64,000 nucleotides of DNA from Sphingomonas gei (GTDB taxonomy: Bacteria > Pseudomonadota > Alphaproteobacteria > Sphingomonadales > Sphingomonadaceae): positions 1 through 64,000 of the forward strand of contig NZ_SRXT01000009.1 in NCBI RefSeq assembly GCF_004792685.1. Reading direction: 5' to 3'. Positions 49,830 to 59,535 of the stretch are shown piece by piece. The stretch's first letter is position 1. Every line of letters starts with the position of its first letter. Under the pieces are notes generated by a model, which was not told where the DNA came from, ran no database searches, and saw nothing but the letters and a program-made list of their open reading frames with translations. The position numbers were made by a program, and so were the translations under genes.

Positions 49830-50654
49830 TTATCCTTGCTGGAAGCGCCTGCGGTCGCGCTCCAGCTTGTCCAGTTCGCCGCGCATTTGCTCGACGATAG
49901 CCTTCTCGGATCGCTCGAGAACTTCGAGGCGCCCGCCTATGCCGAAGACGAGCGGCCCTTGGCTGGCGGTAAGTGATGCGGGCAAGCGCATCGAGATTGT
50001 CCCCATGCCTTCGGTCACCATACCGCGGGAGAAGAAATAGCCCTGCTGTTCAGCTTCCCGGACCATCTTCAGAACCTCCTCGAACTTGATCTGGTCGACC
50101 AGCGGATCATCCTGAGCGCGCGTGATCGCCACGAGCTTTTTGATCTCGGTTTCAGTTCGACCGACGAGCAGGGAGATGCCGGCGGAGCTCCAGACGATAT
50201 AGCGGCGCAGGGCCAACGAGAGGTGAAGTGCCTGATTGTGAGATTGGATGACGTGCAGGTAGCGCACGTAAATATCATTGCCTTGCGACAAGCTGACCAA
50301 GCCCGACGTCTCGTCGGCGACGCGTTCGAGCATCTGCAGCATCGAGCCGTCCCGGAACGGCCCGGTGTCGAGCCATGCCCCCAGCATCGCTACCCTTAGC
50401 GTCGGTTGGTAGGTGTGCGTCGTATAATCGAAATCGAGGTAGTTCAGCTTGACCAGGCTGGCCAGCAGCACAGAGGTGGACGACTGCGGCATCTCCAGCC
50501 GTTCGGCGATTTCGTTCGCCCTCGCGCCGCGGCGTATTTCTGCAAAGAACTCCAATACCCTCAGGGCGCGCGCGGCAGACTTGATTGCGCTCGGCACGCC
50601 CGAGCCTACATCCTTCGGGGTTAAAACCGACGACCAGAAATTTTGTTTGCTCAT
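49830..50654 (-). CDS. IclR-family transcriptional regulator
   Basis: 274 aa. N-terminal winged HTH (SAARALRVLEFFAEIRRGAR, then EIAERLEMPQSSTSVLLASL) and a C-terminal effector domain. IclR regulators often control catabolic operons for aromatic or alicyclic compounds. It follows the OYE gene by 116 bases in the same direction. It is the only regulator in the right half, so it is the best candidate for binding the four-copy element; this is inference. Confidence 0.9.
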   Translation of the reverse strand: MSKQNFWSSVLTPKDVGSGVPSAIKSAARALRVLEFFAEIRRGARANEIAERLEMPQSSTSVLLASLVKLNYLDFDYTTHTYQPTLRVAMLGAWLDTGPFRDGSMLQMLERVADETSGLVSLSQGNDIYVRYLHVIQSHNQALHLSLALRRYIVWSSAGISLLVGRTETEIKKLVAITRAQDDPLVDQIKFEEVLKMVREAEQQGYFFSRGMVTEGMGTISMRLPASLTASQGPLVFGIGGRLEVLERSEKAIVEQMRGELDKLERDRRRFQQG

Positions 50655-50770
50655 CGAAAAGACCCAGGGTTCGGTGGTGAGCCCGGGACGTTCATCAATC
50701 GATATTCAAGTCCGTAACGGTGCTGCATGGCGGTAACAATCTCACCTCGACGCGTAGGTATTGCAAGCGG

Positions 50771-51865
50771 CTAAGTGAGAGTGGGATAATCGGAATAGCC
50801 GGGGTCGGAGCCGCCGAGGAGCGTCTCAGGATCGAGCTTCGCCAGAGGCAGCCCGCGCTTGAATCGTTCGACCAGATCGGGGTTCGCGACGAACGAGCGC
50901 GCGAAGGAGATGAGGTCCGCTTTGCCGGTTTCGATGGAATGTCGTGCCAGCTCAGGGTCGTAACCATTGCTGCCGATATAGGTACCTTTGAAGAGGCTCC
51001 GAAGCCGGGAGTAATCGAACGGCGGCGTGTTGCGGTCTCCCATCGAGGTGCCTTCAACGACATGGAGATAAGCGATTTGCAGGTCGCTCAGCTTCGCGGC
51101 GATATATTCGAAGAGCTCCTGGGCATCGTCGGTTGAGCTGTCGTTGGTCGGATTGACGGGAGCGATCCGAATTCCCGTTCGCACTCTCCCGACTTCCGTT
51201 GCGACGGCCTCGGTCACCTCCAGCATCAGCCGTGAGCGATTGGCGATAGATCCGCCATAGGCGTCGGTTCGGGCGTTCATCCCCGTTTTGGCGAAGGCAT
51301 CGAGGAGATAGCCGTTGGCACCGTGAAGCTCGACGCCGTCGAAGCCCGCCTCCAGCGCATGCGCGGCGGCTCGCCGGAAATCATCGACGATTCCGGGAAT
51401 CTCGGTCAGCTCGAGAGCGCGGGGCTCGGCAGGGCGGACCATTTGCCCGCCGATCTTCATCTGCTGGTTGGGAGCGGGAATGGCCGACGGGGCGACGGGC
51501 GGCGGAAGGTCGTGCAACCGCGCGACATACGATATTCGACCGACGTGCCAGATCTGGATGAAGATGCGGCCGCCTTTTTGATGGACCGCGTCGGTGACGG
51601 CCTTCCAACCCTTGATCTGGTCGCGGGTGTAGATGCCCGGCGCGTCGGGATAGCCGCGTCCCTGTTCGCTGATGGGGCTCCCTTCGGTGATAATGAGCCC
51701 GGCACTCGCGCGCTGCGCGTAATACTCGACTGTGCTGGCGAGCGGAACGAACCCTGGCCCGGAGCGCCACCGCGTCATCGGGGCCATGATCACCCGGTTG
51801 GGCAGCACGATCTCCCCGAGTTGATACGGACTGAAGAGCGGATTGGAGGTTTCTGCATCGGTCAT
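50771..51865 (-). CDS. Old Yellow Enzyme family ene-reductase
   Basis: A 364-aa FMN enzyme. PLFSPYQLGEIVLPNRVIMA and PMTRWRS, IQIWHVGRISYV (the His/Asn-type substrate pocket region), FDGVELHGANGYLLDAFAKT and the C-terminal PDLVERFKRGLPLA. Reduces activated C=C bonds of enones with NAD(P)H. Start at 51865; the longer frame to 51934 is only readthrough of the CoA-transferase end. Starts 7 bases after that stop, so same operon. Confidence 0.92.
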   Translation of the reverse strand: MTDAETSNPLFSPYQLGEIVLPNRVIMAPMTRWRSGPGFVPLASTVEYYAQRASAGLIITEGSPISEQGRGYPDAPGIYTRDQIKGWKAVTDAVHQKGGRIFIQIWHVGRISYVARLHDLPPPVAPSAIPAPNQQMKIGGQMVRPAEPRALELTEIPGIVDDFRRAAAHALEAGFDGVELHGANGYLLDAFAKTGMNARTDAYGGSIANRSRLMLEVTEAVATEVGRVRTGIRIAPVNPTNDSSTDDAQELFEYIAAKLSDLQIAYLHVVEGTSMGDRNTPPFDYSRLRSLFKGTYIGSNGYDPELARHSIETGKADLISFARSFVANPDLVERFKRGLPLAKLDPETLLGGSDPGYSDYPTLT

Positions 51866-51872
51866 CGCACGC

Positions 51873-53093
51873 TCACAAGGTTTGCGTATCAGGGACTTTT
51901 GTATCGGATCCGCACAGAGCGTCGGAAATCTCACTTTCGGTCAATCCCGCCTCGACAAGGACCTCCCGGCTGTGTTGCCCGAGCATCGGCGCGTGGTACC
52001 GCAGTTCGAAAGGCGCGGCGCTGTAACTCGCAGGACGCCTGATCGAGTGATACTTTCCCGCGTGCGGATGTTCGACCGTTTCGAACAGCTTGACGGCCTT
52101 GACGTGCGGGTCATCGCCAATGTCGGCAAGATCGATCACAGGCATGCACGGTATGTTGGCCTCGTCGCAGAACGCGATCCACTCGTCGGTCGTATGGAGC
52201 GGAGCTGCTTCCGCAATGAGCCCGTAAAGGAACGGAAACCACGACGAGCGTTCGCTGAGCAGGAGAAAGCGGGTGTCCCCTACCAGGTCGTGACGCTCGA
52301 TGAACGCGAAGAAATCCTGCCAGTTCTTGTCGGAATAGGGCATGATGCACGCGAAGCCGTCGGCGGTACGAAACGGCTTTCGCTCACGAACCTGGATGCG
52401 AGCATATCCGGGCTTGCCGAGAGGAGGTTCGAACGCCGCGCCGGCGAAGGTCTCCATGAGGTTGAATTCGATCGCGGTCTCGAACATCGGCACCTCGATC
52501 TCTTGCCCTTCGCCCGTCCTCTGCCGATCGAACAGGCCGGCGAGAATAGCATTGGATATCGCTAGTCCGGAGATCTTGTCGCAAATGACAGACGGCGCGT
52601 AGCTCGGAGCATCGGTGATCGGGATCGAGAGTGCGGCGAACCCGGATGCGGCCTGGATCAGGTCGTCATAAGCCGGCTTGGGCCCGTAAGGTCCATCGGC
52701 TCCAAACCCATAGGCGGCGCAGTAGATGATGTCCGGCTTGATCGCCCGACAGCGGTCGTAGCCGAAGCCAAGGCGCTTCATGACCGGTGCCCTGAGATTG
52801 TGGACGATCACGTCTGCGGTCTCGAGGAGCTTATCGAGAGCGCGCTTTCCAGCTGGGGACTTGAGGTCCAGCACGACGCTTCGCTTGTTGCGGTTGAGGT
52901 TCAAAAACGCCCCGGTAATCCCGGGCGCCCCGAACGGCGGGTGAAGGCGCGCGGTGTCCCCGCTGGGCGCCTCGATCTTGATGACGTCTGCCCCAAGGTC
53001 AGCCAGCATGTGGGTCGCATATGGCCCCATGATCACCGATGTGAGATCAAGTATGCGCACGCCGGTCAGGAGCCTGCTCTGGGGTGCCGACAT
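51873..53093 (-). CDS. CaiB/BaiF (class III) CoA transferase
   Basis: A 406-aa protein. GVRILDLTSVIMGPYATHML, LADLGADVIKIEAPSGDTAR, LNLNRNKRSVVLDLKSPAGK and GPKPAYDDLIQAASGF with the catalytic-type Asp. Moves CoA from a donor to a carboxylic acid, activating a pathway acid for beta-oxidation. The ATG at 53093 has GGAGAAACAGGA before it; the frame upstream is a shadow. Donor and acceptor unknown. Confidence 0.9.
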   Translation of the reverse strand: MSAPQSRLLTGVRILDLTSVIMGPYATHMLADLGADVIKIEAPSGDTARLHPPFGAPGITGAFLNLNRNKRSVVLDLKSPAGKRALDKLLETADVIVHNLRAPVMKRLGFGYDRCRAIKPDIIYCAAYGFGADGPYGPKPAYDDLIQAASGFAALSIPITDAPSYAPSVICDKISGLAISNAILAGLFDRQRTGEGQEIEVPMFETAIEFNLMETFAGAAFEPPLGKPGYARIQVRERKPFRTADGFACIMPYSDKNWQDFFAFIERHDLVGDTRFLLLSERSSWFPFLYGLIAEAAPLHTTDEWIAFCDEANIPCMPVIDLADIGDDPHVKAVKLFETVEHPHAGKYHSIRRPASYSAAPFELRYHAPMLGQHSREVLVEAGLTESEISDALCGSDTKVPDTQTL

Positions 53094-53244
53094 TTCCTGT
53101 TTCTCCAGTGGATTGCCCGTCTCCGTGACCGCAGCGGCTTGAAGGCGAGTCGATGTGTTTGGGGCGGGACGAGGCCAGCCCACGACGAAATAACTTGGAC
53201 TTCTGCCGCCGCGCGCCGCAGCGCGAGGGCCGGTTGGGATGAGC

Positions 53245-54747
53245 CTAGCCGGCGGATTCCAGCTGCTCGGGATAGCCCGACAGAATGATGGTTTTGGTCT
53301 CGAGATAATTGTGGAGGCCCTGCTGGCCGCCCTCGCGGCCGAGGCCCGACTGCTTGAACCCGCCATAGCCGATCCGAAGATCCGTCCTGGATCCGTGTTG
53401 GCCTACGGTTCCGGTGCGTACGCGCCTAGCGACTTGGTAGGCCTTTTCGGCGTCGTTGGTGAACACCGCGCCCCCGAGTCCGAAGGTGGAATCGTTGGCG
53501 ATCGAAATGGCCTCGTCGAGATCCTCATAGGGTATCGCGCAAGCCACAGGCCCGAAAATCTCCTCCTGCGCGATCGTCGACGCATTATCGACGTTCGCAA
53601 AGAGCGTCGGCTCCACGAAATAGCCCGCGTTCAGATGCGCCGGTGTCCCGCCGCCCGCTGCGAGCTCTGCGCCTTCGGATTTGCCAACCTCGATATAATG
53701 ATGGACCCGATCGAGTTGGCGCTTCATCGCAAGCGGCCCCATCTGCGTGGCGGGGTCGTAGGGGTCACCGACTGCGATCGCGTCCATCTTCGTGGCCAGG
53801 CTGGCGCAGAACCGGTCGTGGAGCTTCCTCGACACGAGGATCCTCGTGAGGTTCGAGCAGATCTGTCCGCTGAGGCGGGTCACAGTGCTGGCCAGCGTTT
53901 CCGCGGCCAGCTCGACGTCATAGTCGTCCAGAACAATGGCAGCCGACTTGCCACCGAGTTCCAGCGTCACCCGTGCCACGCGGTCCGCGGCAATGGCGCC
54001 GATCCGCTTCCCGGCTGCCGAACTGCCCGTGAAGCTGATCTTGTCGACGCCGGGGTGCGAAACCAATCGCTCTGATGCGCCGCGGTCGGCGGGAACGACG
54101 TTGAAAACGCCACGCGGCAGGCCAACCGCCTCGGCGGCCTCGGCCAGGATGTAGGCCTCTAGCGGGGTTTCCGGCGATGGCTTGAGAATGACCGTGCACC
54201 CGGCGAGTAGGGCCGGCGCCATCTTCACGATCGACATCTGAAATGGGCCGTTCCAAGGCACGATCGCGGCAACGACCCCGACAGGCTCGTGCGCGATCAC
54301 CCCGACCTGCCCCGGGAACGTGGAGGGCACCTTTTCTTCCCAATGAAACGAGGCGCCCATATCCGCGTAGAATTCGAGCAGATCGACCGCCCCCTTGGTG
54401 GCTGCCTGAGCCATTCCGCGAGTGATACCGACTTGTTGGATCCAGCTGTCGGCCAGATCCTCGAGCCGTCCGATCAGATATGCGTGCATATCTCGAAGCA
54501 GAGCGGCCCGGTCGATTGGCCGCATGCGGGGCCAGGGGCCCTCGTCGAACGCCTTGCGCGCAGCGGCCACAGCTGCGTCGATGTCCGCTTCGACCCCCTC
54601 GGCCACGCTGATGATCTCGCGCTCATTGGTGGGGTTGATCAGTCGGAGGAGGCGATCGGTAGACGGAGCCTGCCAACCGCCATCGATGAAGAACCGTCCG
54701 GGATGTGCGATTTTCGGCGGTGCCGGCGAGTCAGATTGCAGTGACAT
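53245..54747 (-). CDS. Aldehyde dehydrogenase (NAD(P)-dependent)
   Basis: A 500-aa ALDH. WNGPFQMSIVKMAPALLAGC, ILKPSPETPL, SFTGSSAAGKRIG, catalytic Glu in RVTLELGGKSA and Cys in LSGQICSN (about 299), and EEIFGPVACAIPYED. Oxidises an aldehyde to an acid. It lies between the SMP-30 gene (38-base gap) and the CoA transferase (151-base gap), fitting oxidation of an opened hydroxy or oxo intermediate. Confidence 0.93.
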   Translation of the reverse strand: MSLQSDSPAPPKIAHPGRFFIDGGWQAPSTDRLLRLINPTNEREIISVAEGVEADIDAAVAAARKAFDEGPWPRMRPIDRAALLRDMHAYLIGRLEDLADSWIQQVGITRGMAQAATKGAVDLLEFYADMGASFHWEEKVPSTFPGQVGVIAHEPVGVVAAIVPWNGPFQMSIVKMAPALLAGCTVILKPSPETPLEAYILAEAAEAVGLPRGVFNVVPADRGASERLVSHPGVDKISFTGSSAAGKRIGAIAADRVARVTLELGGKSAAIVLDDYDVELAAETLASTVTRLSGQICSNLTRILVSRKLHDRFCASLATKMDAIAVGDPYDPATQMGPLAMKRQLDRVHHYIEVGKSEGAELAAGGGTPAHLNAGYFVEPTLFANVDNASTIAQEEIFGPVACAIPYEDLDEAISIANDSTFGLGGAVFTNDAEKAYQVARRVRTGTVGQHGSRTDLRIGYGGFKQSGLGREGGQQGLHNYLETKTIILSGYPEQLESAG

Positions 54748-54785
54748 TGAAACTCCTCTCGAGGTGGGGCGGGCGACCTTTTCAG

Positions 54786-55640
54786 TCAGCTCCGCGCCGG
54801 CTTCGCGCCGATAGGCACGCGCGTCGTCCAGACTGCCCCGTAGGTTTCCCCAGCGAACGCGTCTTCGACTGTGCCCGAATAGGCCATGCAATAGAGAGTA
54901 TGACCGTCTGGCCCGCCAAGAGCGCAAGCAAGCGTGATCATGCCCGGGCATGCGATGCGGTGAGTGATCGTTCCGCCGTCCAAGACCCTCACAAATTCTC
55001 CGGTCGTGAAGCTTGCGGCCCAGATCCCGTCTTCGGCATCGACGGCAAGACCATCCGGGCTGATCGAGCCCAGGTCCGCGTAGATGCGTCGGTCGGACAG
55101 ACTGCCGTCCGCCGCGCGGCGGTACGCCGTCAATCGGTTGGCGAAGGTCTCTGCGATCACGAACGTCCGCCCATCATCGATGAGCACCGACCCGTTGGGA
55201 AATATCAGGTCGTCCGCGACAACGCGTGCCGGCTGGCCCGGCTCGATGAGAGCCAGCTTTGCGGGGGCAATCGGCGCGCCGTTGAAAAAATCGTAGCCGA
55301 AGTTTCCGACATAGGCCCGGTCCGCCTCATCGACCATCATGTCGTTGAGATGGCCGGTCGCGATATCGGCGAGGTCGGCGTAAGGCTCAAGCTTGCCGTC
55401 GTTGATCCGGTGGACCGTTCGGTCCTCCATAGACGCCACTAGCACGGTGCCATCGCTGAGAAAGCCGAGACCCGAGGGCATGCCAGGTACTTCGGCAACA
55501 AGATCCCTCTTGCCGCTCGGGTCGATGCGGTAGACGGCTTTGCCGAAGATGTCGGAAATCCAAAGATGGCCATCGTGCCAGCGTGGACCTTCCGGTAGAA
55601 TGAACCCGTCGGCAAAGGAAACCAGTTCGAGCTCAACCAT
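54786..55640 (-). CDS. SMP-30/gluconolactonase family lactonase
   Basis: A 284-aa beta-propeller hydrolase. Metal ligands expected from the family: Glu in FILPEGPRWHDG, Asn in HLNDMMVDEADR, Asp in SPDGLAVDAEDG. Opens lactones using a divalent metal. The start overlaps the BVMO stop by 8 bases (ATG at 55640), the strongest hint that it hydrolyses the lactone made by the BVMO. Confidence 0.9.
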   Translation of the reverse strand: MVELELVSFADGFILPEGPRWHDGHLWISDIFGKAVYRIDPSGKRDLVAEVPGMPSGLGFLSDGTVLVASMEDRTVHRINDGKLEPYADLADIATGHLNDMMVDEADRAYVGNFGYDFFNGAPIAPAKLALIEPGQPARVVADDLIFPNGSVLIDDGRTFVIAETFANRLTAYRRAADGSLSDRRIYADLGSISPDGLAVDAEDGIWAASFTTGEFVRVLDGGTITHRIACPGMITLACALGGPDGHTLYCMAYSGTVEDAFAGETYGAVWTTRVPIGAKPARS

Positions 55641-57324
55641 GGCTGCCAGCCGCCACAACGTCCGCCGTGTCCAATTCGTCAGCCGGCGTCAGTACGAAGC
55701 CCTCGTAGCCGTTTGCCGCACATTCCTGCAGGCGAGCGTAATAAAGGACCTGCCCACCCGCGTAGAAGAGGATCTTCTTCTTCTTGCCGCTGATGTTCGT
55801 GCCCATGTACCAGGAATCCGCCCGCGGGAACAACGTGGCCGCGCCGTGGGCATCGGTCTCTGCGTCCCAAGCGATTTCGGATTCCGGTGTCGCCTCGATG
55901 CGCGCGATGTCGTTCTCTCGCAGATACACAAGGCAATCGGCGAGCCAGTCCCCGTTACGCTCCTGGCAGCTCGGGCCGCCGCAAATGACGTTCAGCGACT
56001 GAGGCCCATTCATGAAAAACAGGTTTGGGAAACCATGCGTCGCCACGCCCAGATAGGCGCTTGAGCCGTCGGCCCACTTTTCCTTGAGGGTCTGGTCGGC
56101 GGTACCGTGGAAATCGACCCGCGTGAGGTTGCCGGTGACCGCGTCGAAGCCGGTTGCAAGGATGATAACGTCGAAAGCTCGTTCCGTGCCATCCGAGTTG
56201 AGGATTCCGTTGCGCGTTATCCGCTCGATCGGGTTCGCGTGAATGTCGATCAGCTCGACATTGTCCTGATTGAATACCTCGTAGAAGTCCCGCTCGAGAC
56301 AGGGACGCTTGGTCCCGAAGGGATATGGCGGCTCTGCGGGCGCGAGGATTTCAGCGACCTTCGGATTTTTAATGCGGGCCAGCGTCTTCTTGCGCCAGAA
56401 ATCGTAATACCAGCGGTTTACCACCTCATCGGTCAGGACATCGTCCCATCCGCCCAGCCAGAAGCTGAAGCCGCCGCGGTCCCAAAGGCGCTCGAAGACG
56501 GCATTGCGCTCCTCTTCGGTCACCGCGTGGGCGGTGGGGCCGAATGGATCATATTCCGATCCGCCAAAACGGTTGCGGACAGCCGCGAAGTTCGCGGGGT
56601 AGCTCTTCTTTTCCTCGACGAGTTCGTCTTCGGAAAAATACTTCTGCTTGAGAGGCATGGCGATCGGCGGCGTGCGCTGAAAAACCGTCAGTTCGCGTGC
56701 GGTCTTCGCCACTTCCTGGATGACCTGGATACCGCTCGAGCCGGTGCCAACGACAGCAACGCGCTTGCCCGCCCAATCGAGCGATTCCTCCGGCCAGAGG
56801 GCGGTGTGTACGATTGGGCCATCGAACTCGCCCATCGTCTGCTTGATGGCGGGCGGGATATGGACGGCGGAGGACTGACCGATGCACATGCTGATGAACT
56901 TCGTGCTGACGATGGTCCCATCCTCAGCCTCGACGGTCCAGCGATTGGCGACGGCGTCGAAGTGAGCGCTCGCGACGCGCTTGTTGAACAGGATGTCCTT
57001 GCTCAGATCGAGCTTCGCGTCGACGTGCTTGAAATAGGAGCGGAGCTGATCGCCGCCCGGAAAGCGTTCCGTGAAGCTGAAGTCGCCCCAGAGATCCGGG
57101 TTCGAATATTGATAAAGGAACCCCTCGGAGTCGACCCGCGCTCCCGGATAGCGGTTCCAATGCCAGGCCCCTCCCAGATAGCTGCCGGCTTCGAAGATCT
57201 TGGCGTTGAAGCCCAGCCCGCGCAGCTTGTGAAGGTGATACAGACCGGCGAAGCCTGCGCCGACGATCAAGACGTCCAGGTCCAGGGCAGGCGTGGCGAT
57301 CCGTTCTTCAATACCGCTCATCAT
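55633..57324 (-). CDS. Baeyer-Villiger-type flavin monooxygenase
   Basis: 563 aa (double ATG, 57324/57321; GGGAGAG upstream). FAD site GAGFAG at 22-27, NADPH site VVGTGSSGIQVIQE, and the BVMO fingerprint FDGPIVHTALW (FxGxxxHxxxW) near residue 168. Also GGAWHWNRYPGARVDSEGF typical of type I BVMOs. Converts a ketone to an ester or lactone with O2 and NADPH. First gene of the minus-strand run, facing the divergent 490-base spacer. Confidence 0.93.
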   Translation of the reverse strand: MMSGIEERIATPALDLDVLIVGAGFAGLYHLHKLRGLGFNAKIFEAGSYLGGAWHWNRYPGARVDSEGFLYQYSNPDLWGDFSFTERFPGGDQLRSYFKHVDAKLDLSKDILFNKRVASAHFDAVANRWTVEAEDGTIVSTKFISMCIGQSSAVHIPPAIKQTMGEFDGPIVHTALWPEESLDWAGKRVAVVGTGSSGIQVIQEVAKTARELTVFQRTPPIAMPLKQKYFSEDELVEEKKSYPANFAAVRNRFGGSEYDPFGPTAHAVTEEERNAVFERLWDRGGFSFWLGGWDDVLTDEVVNRWYYDFWRKKTLARIKNPKVAEILAPAEPPYPFGTKRPCLERDFYEVFNQDNVELIDIHANPIERITRNGILNSDGTERAFDVIILATGFDAVTGNLTRVDFHGTADQTLKEKWADGSSAYLGVATHGFPNLFFMNGPQSLNVICGGPSCQERNGDWLADCLVYLRENDIARIEATPESEIAWDAETDAHGAATLFPRADSWYMGTNISGKKKKILFYAGGQVLYYARLQECAANGYEGFVLTPADELDTADVVAAGSHG

Positions 57325-57599
57325 TCTCTCCCGTCGACGCCGATTGCTTCAGGCGTCGCCATTGTTCGACAGTAGCGGGGTTAGGAGTCGGTGCAGCCGA
57401 CCTCTCGCCTCCGCAATTGCACGCGTCCGCGCAGCGCAAAGAGCTGCATCGGCACCCGCTTGGATAACAGATATCTGGCTAACGGACGTGTCGCGCGACG
57501 TCCGGGGCCATCATGTCGTCGACGGCCTTCGGGCCATCGCTGTTGTGATAATTACGCCGGGATTTTTCTAAGGCAACACGGCCGGCGCAAAGTCAGAAG

Positions 57600-57618
57600 A
57601 AATTACGTTTGTGATGCA
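57600..57618 (+). promoter_or_regulatory. Conserved catabolic element, copy 3 (divergent spacer)
   Basis: In BVMO sense (minus strand): TGCATCACAAACGTAATTT. It lies about 280 bases before the BVMO ATG and about 200 before the hydratase at 57814. The rest of 57325-57813 has no gene. A partial parS-like 12-mer at 57415-57426 is probably chance. Confidence 0.45.
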
Positions 57619-57813
57619 GATGGAGCTGCCGAGCCTTCGGCGAAGTGCGTCCGCGCGGGGCAGGGGAACTCGGTCGTTCTATCACAGGCATGATTTTTGC
57701 CGCGGAGGATTGATATTGCGCCTTCTGTCCGCGCATCCCCGTGGGAGAGGCTCCAGATTTCCGCAGGACAATGATCTGCGGGCGAGCATGCTGTTTTCGT
57801 GGAAGGAAAGAAC

Positions 57814-58587
57814 GTGGACTTAATCAGTCGACGCGAGGGGGATGTACTCCTGGTTAAGCTGAACCGACCGAAGGTCGGCAATTGCATGACTCTCGAGATC
57901 ATGATTGAGCTTGGCGACATCGTCTTCAATGCGCCGAAAGAGGGGGTGAGGGCGATCGTCCTCACTGGCGAAGGCGACCGGTTCTTCTGCACGGGGATCG
58001 ATATTAAGGCGTTCGCCACCGCGGATGCGGCGGGGAAAAGCCTGCTGGAAAACCCATATACCGGCCCGAGGCGGGGCCTGTTCGAGATCGTGGCAGAATC
58101 TGACGTACCCGTCATCGCCGCGATCAATGGCGCTGCCATTGGGGGCGGACTGGAACTCATGCTCGCCTGCGATATCGCCATCGCCGCTGAAACCGCGTCC
58201 TTCGGTTGTCCCGAGGCGAAGCGGGGAATGGGCGCTCAATTTGCCTCTGTCATGCTGCCGCGCAAGATTGCACCGGCGTTCGCCATGGACATGCTGCTGA
58301 CCGGCGAGACGATCGATGCGGCGGAGGCGGCGCGACGCGGGCTCGTCGTCGCGCTCGTTCCTGGCGAAGATCTGGAGGAGGCGGCGCTCAAGAGAGCACA
58401 CGCGATCGCCGCGAATGCGCCGCTGTCCGTCAAGCGGATGCGCCGGATCGCCCGAAGGTCTCGGGAAATGCCGCTCACTGCGGCGCTGAGACTCGACGAG
58501 AACCCGGATCCCTACACGAGCGAGGATCGTGTGGAGGGGCTCAGGGCCTTCGTCGAGAAGCGCGCGCCTGTTTGGAAAGGTCGATGA
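57814..58587 (+). CDS. Enoyl-CoA hydratase/isomerase family protein
   Basis: A 257-aa crotonase with GTG start at 57814, directly after GGAAGGAAAG (a GTG at 57799 would place the ribosome site inside the gene). LLVKLNRPKVGNCMTLEIMI, TGEGDRFFCTGIDIKAF and NGAAIGGGLELMLACDIAI, then PEAKRGMGAQFASVML. Could hydrate an enoyl-CoA or act as a ring-opening C-C hydrolase. Overlaps the next gene by ATGA. Confidence 0.9.
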   Translation: MDLISRREGDVLLVKLNRPKVGNCMTLEIMIELGDIVFNAPKEGVRAIVLTGEGDRFFCTGIDIKAFATADAAGKSLLENPYTGPRRGLFEIVAESDVPVIAAINGAAIGGGLELMLACDIAIAAETASFGCPEAKRGMGAQFASVMLPRKIAPAFAMDMLLTGETIDAAEAARRGLVVALVPGEDLEEAALKRAHAIAANAPLSVKRMRRIARRSREMPLTAALRLDENPDPYTSEDRVEGLRAFVEKRAPVWKGR

Positions 58588-59342
58588 TGGACGGTATCGT
58601 TGTTGCAAAAGAGGGCAGGGTCGCGACGATCCGGCTTTCGCGTCCCCCGCACAATTTCTTCGACGTCGGCATGATCCGATCGATCGCCGATGTGATCGAA
58701 GCGAACGACGCGGACCCCAATGTCTTGGTCACCCTCTTGACGGCCGAGGGCCGGAACTTCTGTGCCGGTGCCGACTTCACCAAGCCGCTTGCAGAAGGCT
58801 CTGGACCGGCCGAGGTCTATGGTCAGGCCGCGCGTATGTTTTCGCGCCGCAAACCCCTCGTTGCAGCAGTGCGTGGCGGCGCCATAGGCGGCGGCTTCGG
58901 GCTGGCCCTTGCCGCCGATTTTCGCGTCGTGGCCCCGGCGAGCCGCTTTCACGCAAACTTCGCGAGCATCGGTCTCTATCCCGGCTTCGCGATCACCGCG
59001 ACATTGCCGGCCCTGGTCGGCGCGCAGCGAGCAAATGATCTGCTGCTGACGGCGCGACGCGTCGATGGTGAGGAAGCGCTCGCGCTGGGTCTCGCCGACC
59101 GCTTGGTGGATGCGGACTCTCTGGACGAGAGCGCCCTCGGTTTTTGCCAAGGCATCGCAGCGAATGCACCGTTGGCATTGGCGAGCATTAGGGGCGCGCT
59201 GACGCGGGTCGATGAGCAGCAGGCACGTGCGGCTATGGCGCGAGAACTCAAGGAGCAGGACAAGCTTTTTGGTACCGAGGATTTCAAGGAAGGTATCCGT
59301 GCGAGCGTCGAGCGGCGGCCGCCTGCGTTCGTCGGCCGATAG
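58584..59342 (+). CDS. Enoyl-CoA hydratase/isomerase family protein
   Basis: A 252-aa crotonase. ATIRLSRPPHNFFDVGMIRS, TAEGRNFCAGADF, RGGAIGGGFGLALAADFRVV and ASIGLYPGFAITATLPALVG. The ATG at 58584 overlaps the previous stop (ATGA). Paired with the preceding hydratase, perhaps as two successive steps or a heteromer. The longer open frame to 58206 is only a reading through the previous gene. Confidence 0.9.
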   Translation: MMDGIVVAKEGRVATIRLSRPPHNFFDVGMIRSIADVIEANDADPNVLVTLLTAEGRNFCAGADFTKPLAEGSGPAEVYGQAARMFSRRKPLVAAVRGGAIGGGFGLALAADFRVVAPASRFHANFASIGLYPGFAITATLPALVGAQRANDLLLTARRVDGEEALALGLADRLVDADSLDESALGFCQGIAANAPLALASIRGALTRVDEQQARAAMARELKEQDKLFGTEDFKEGIRASVERRPPAFVGR

Positions 59343-59535
59343 TCCTTTGGCGGAGTCTTAGGCGTACCCGGGCGGCGAACAGGCTGACAGTACAAACCCG
59401 ATCTGCGGCGCCGTCGGTCGGCGAGAAGCTCGTCTCGGGGTGCGCCGGCTCGTTCCCAAAGTCACACTCGTCGGACCAGATCGGCGAACCGCATAGTCGG
59501 TGCGCCTGAGCGCTCCGACGCGCAGAGGAGCGATC

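Noticed and set aside
52111..52602. Several 60-90-aa frames opposite the CoA transferase gene
   Set aside because: Typical high-GC antisense shadows with Arg/Ser/Pro-rich composition and no start signals.
57415..57426. Fourth parS-like copy (AATTGCACGCGT)
   Set aside because: Only half of the palindrome matches (12 bases) and it is far from parAB; likely chance.
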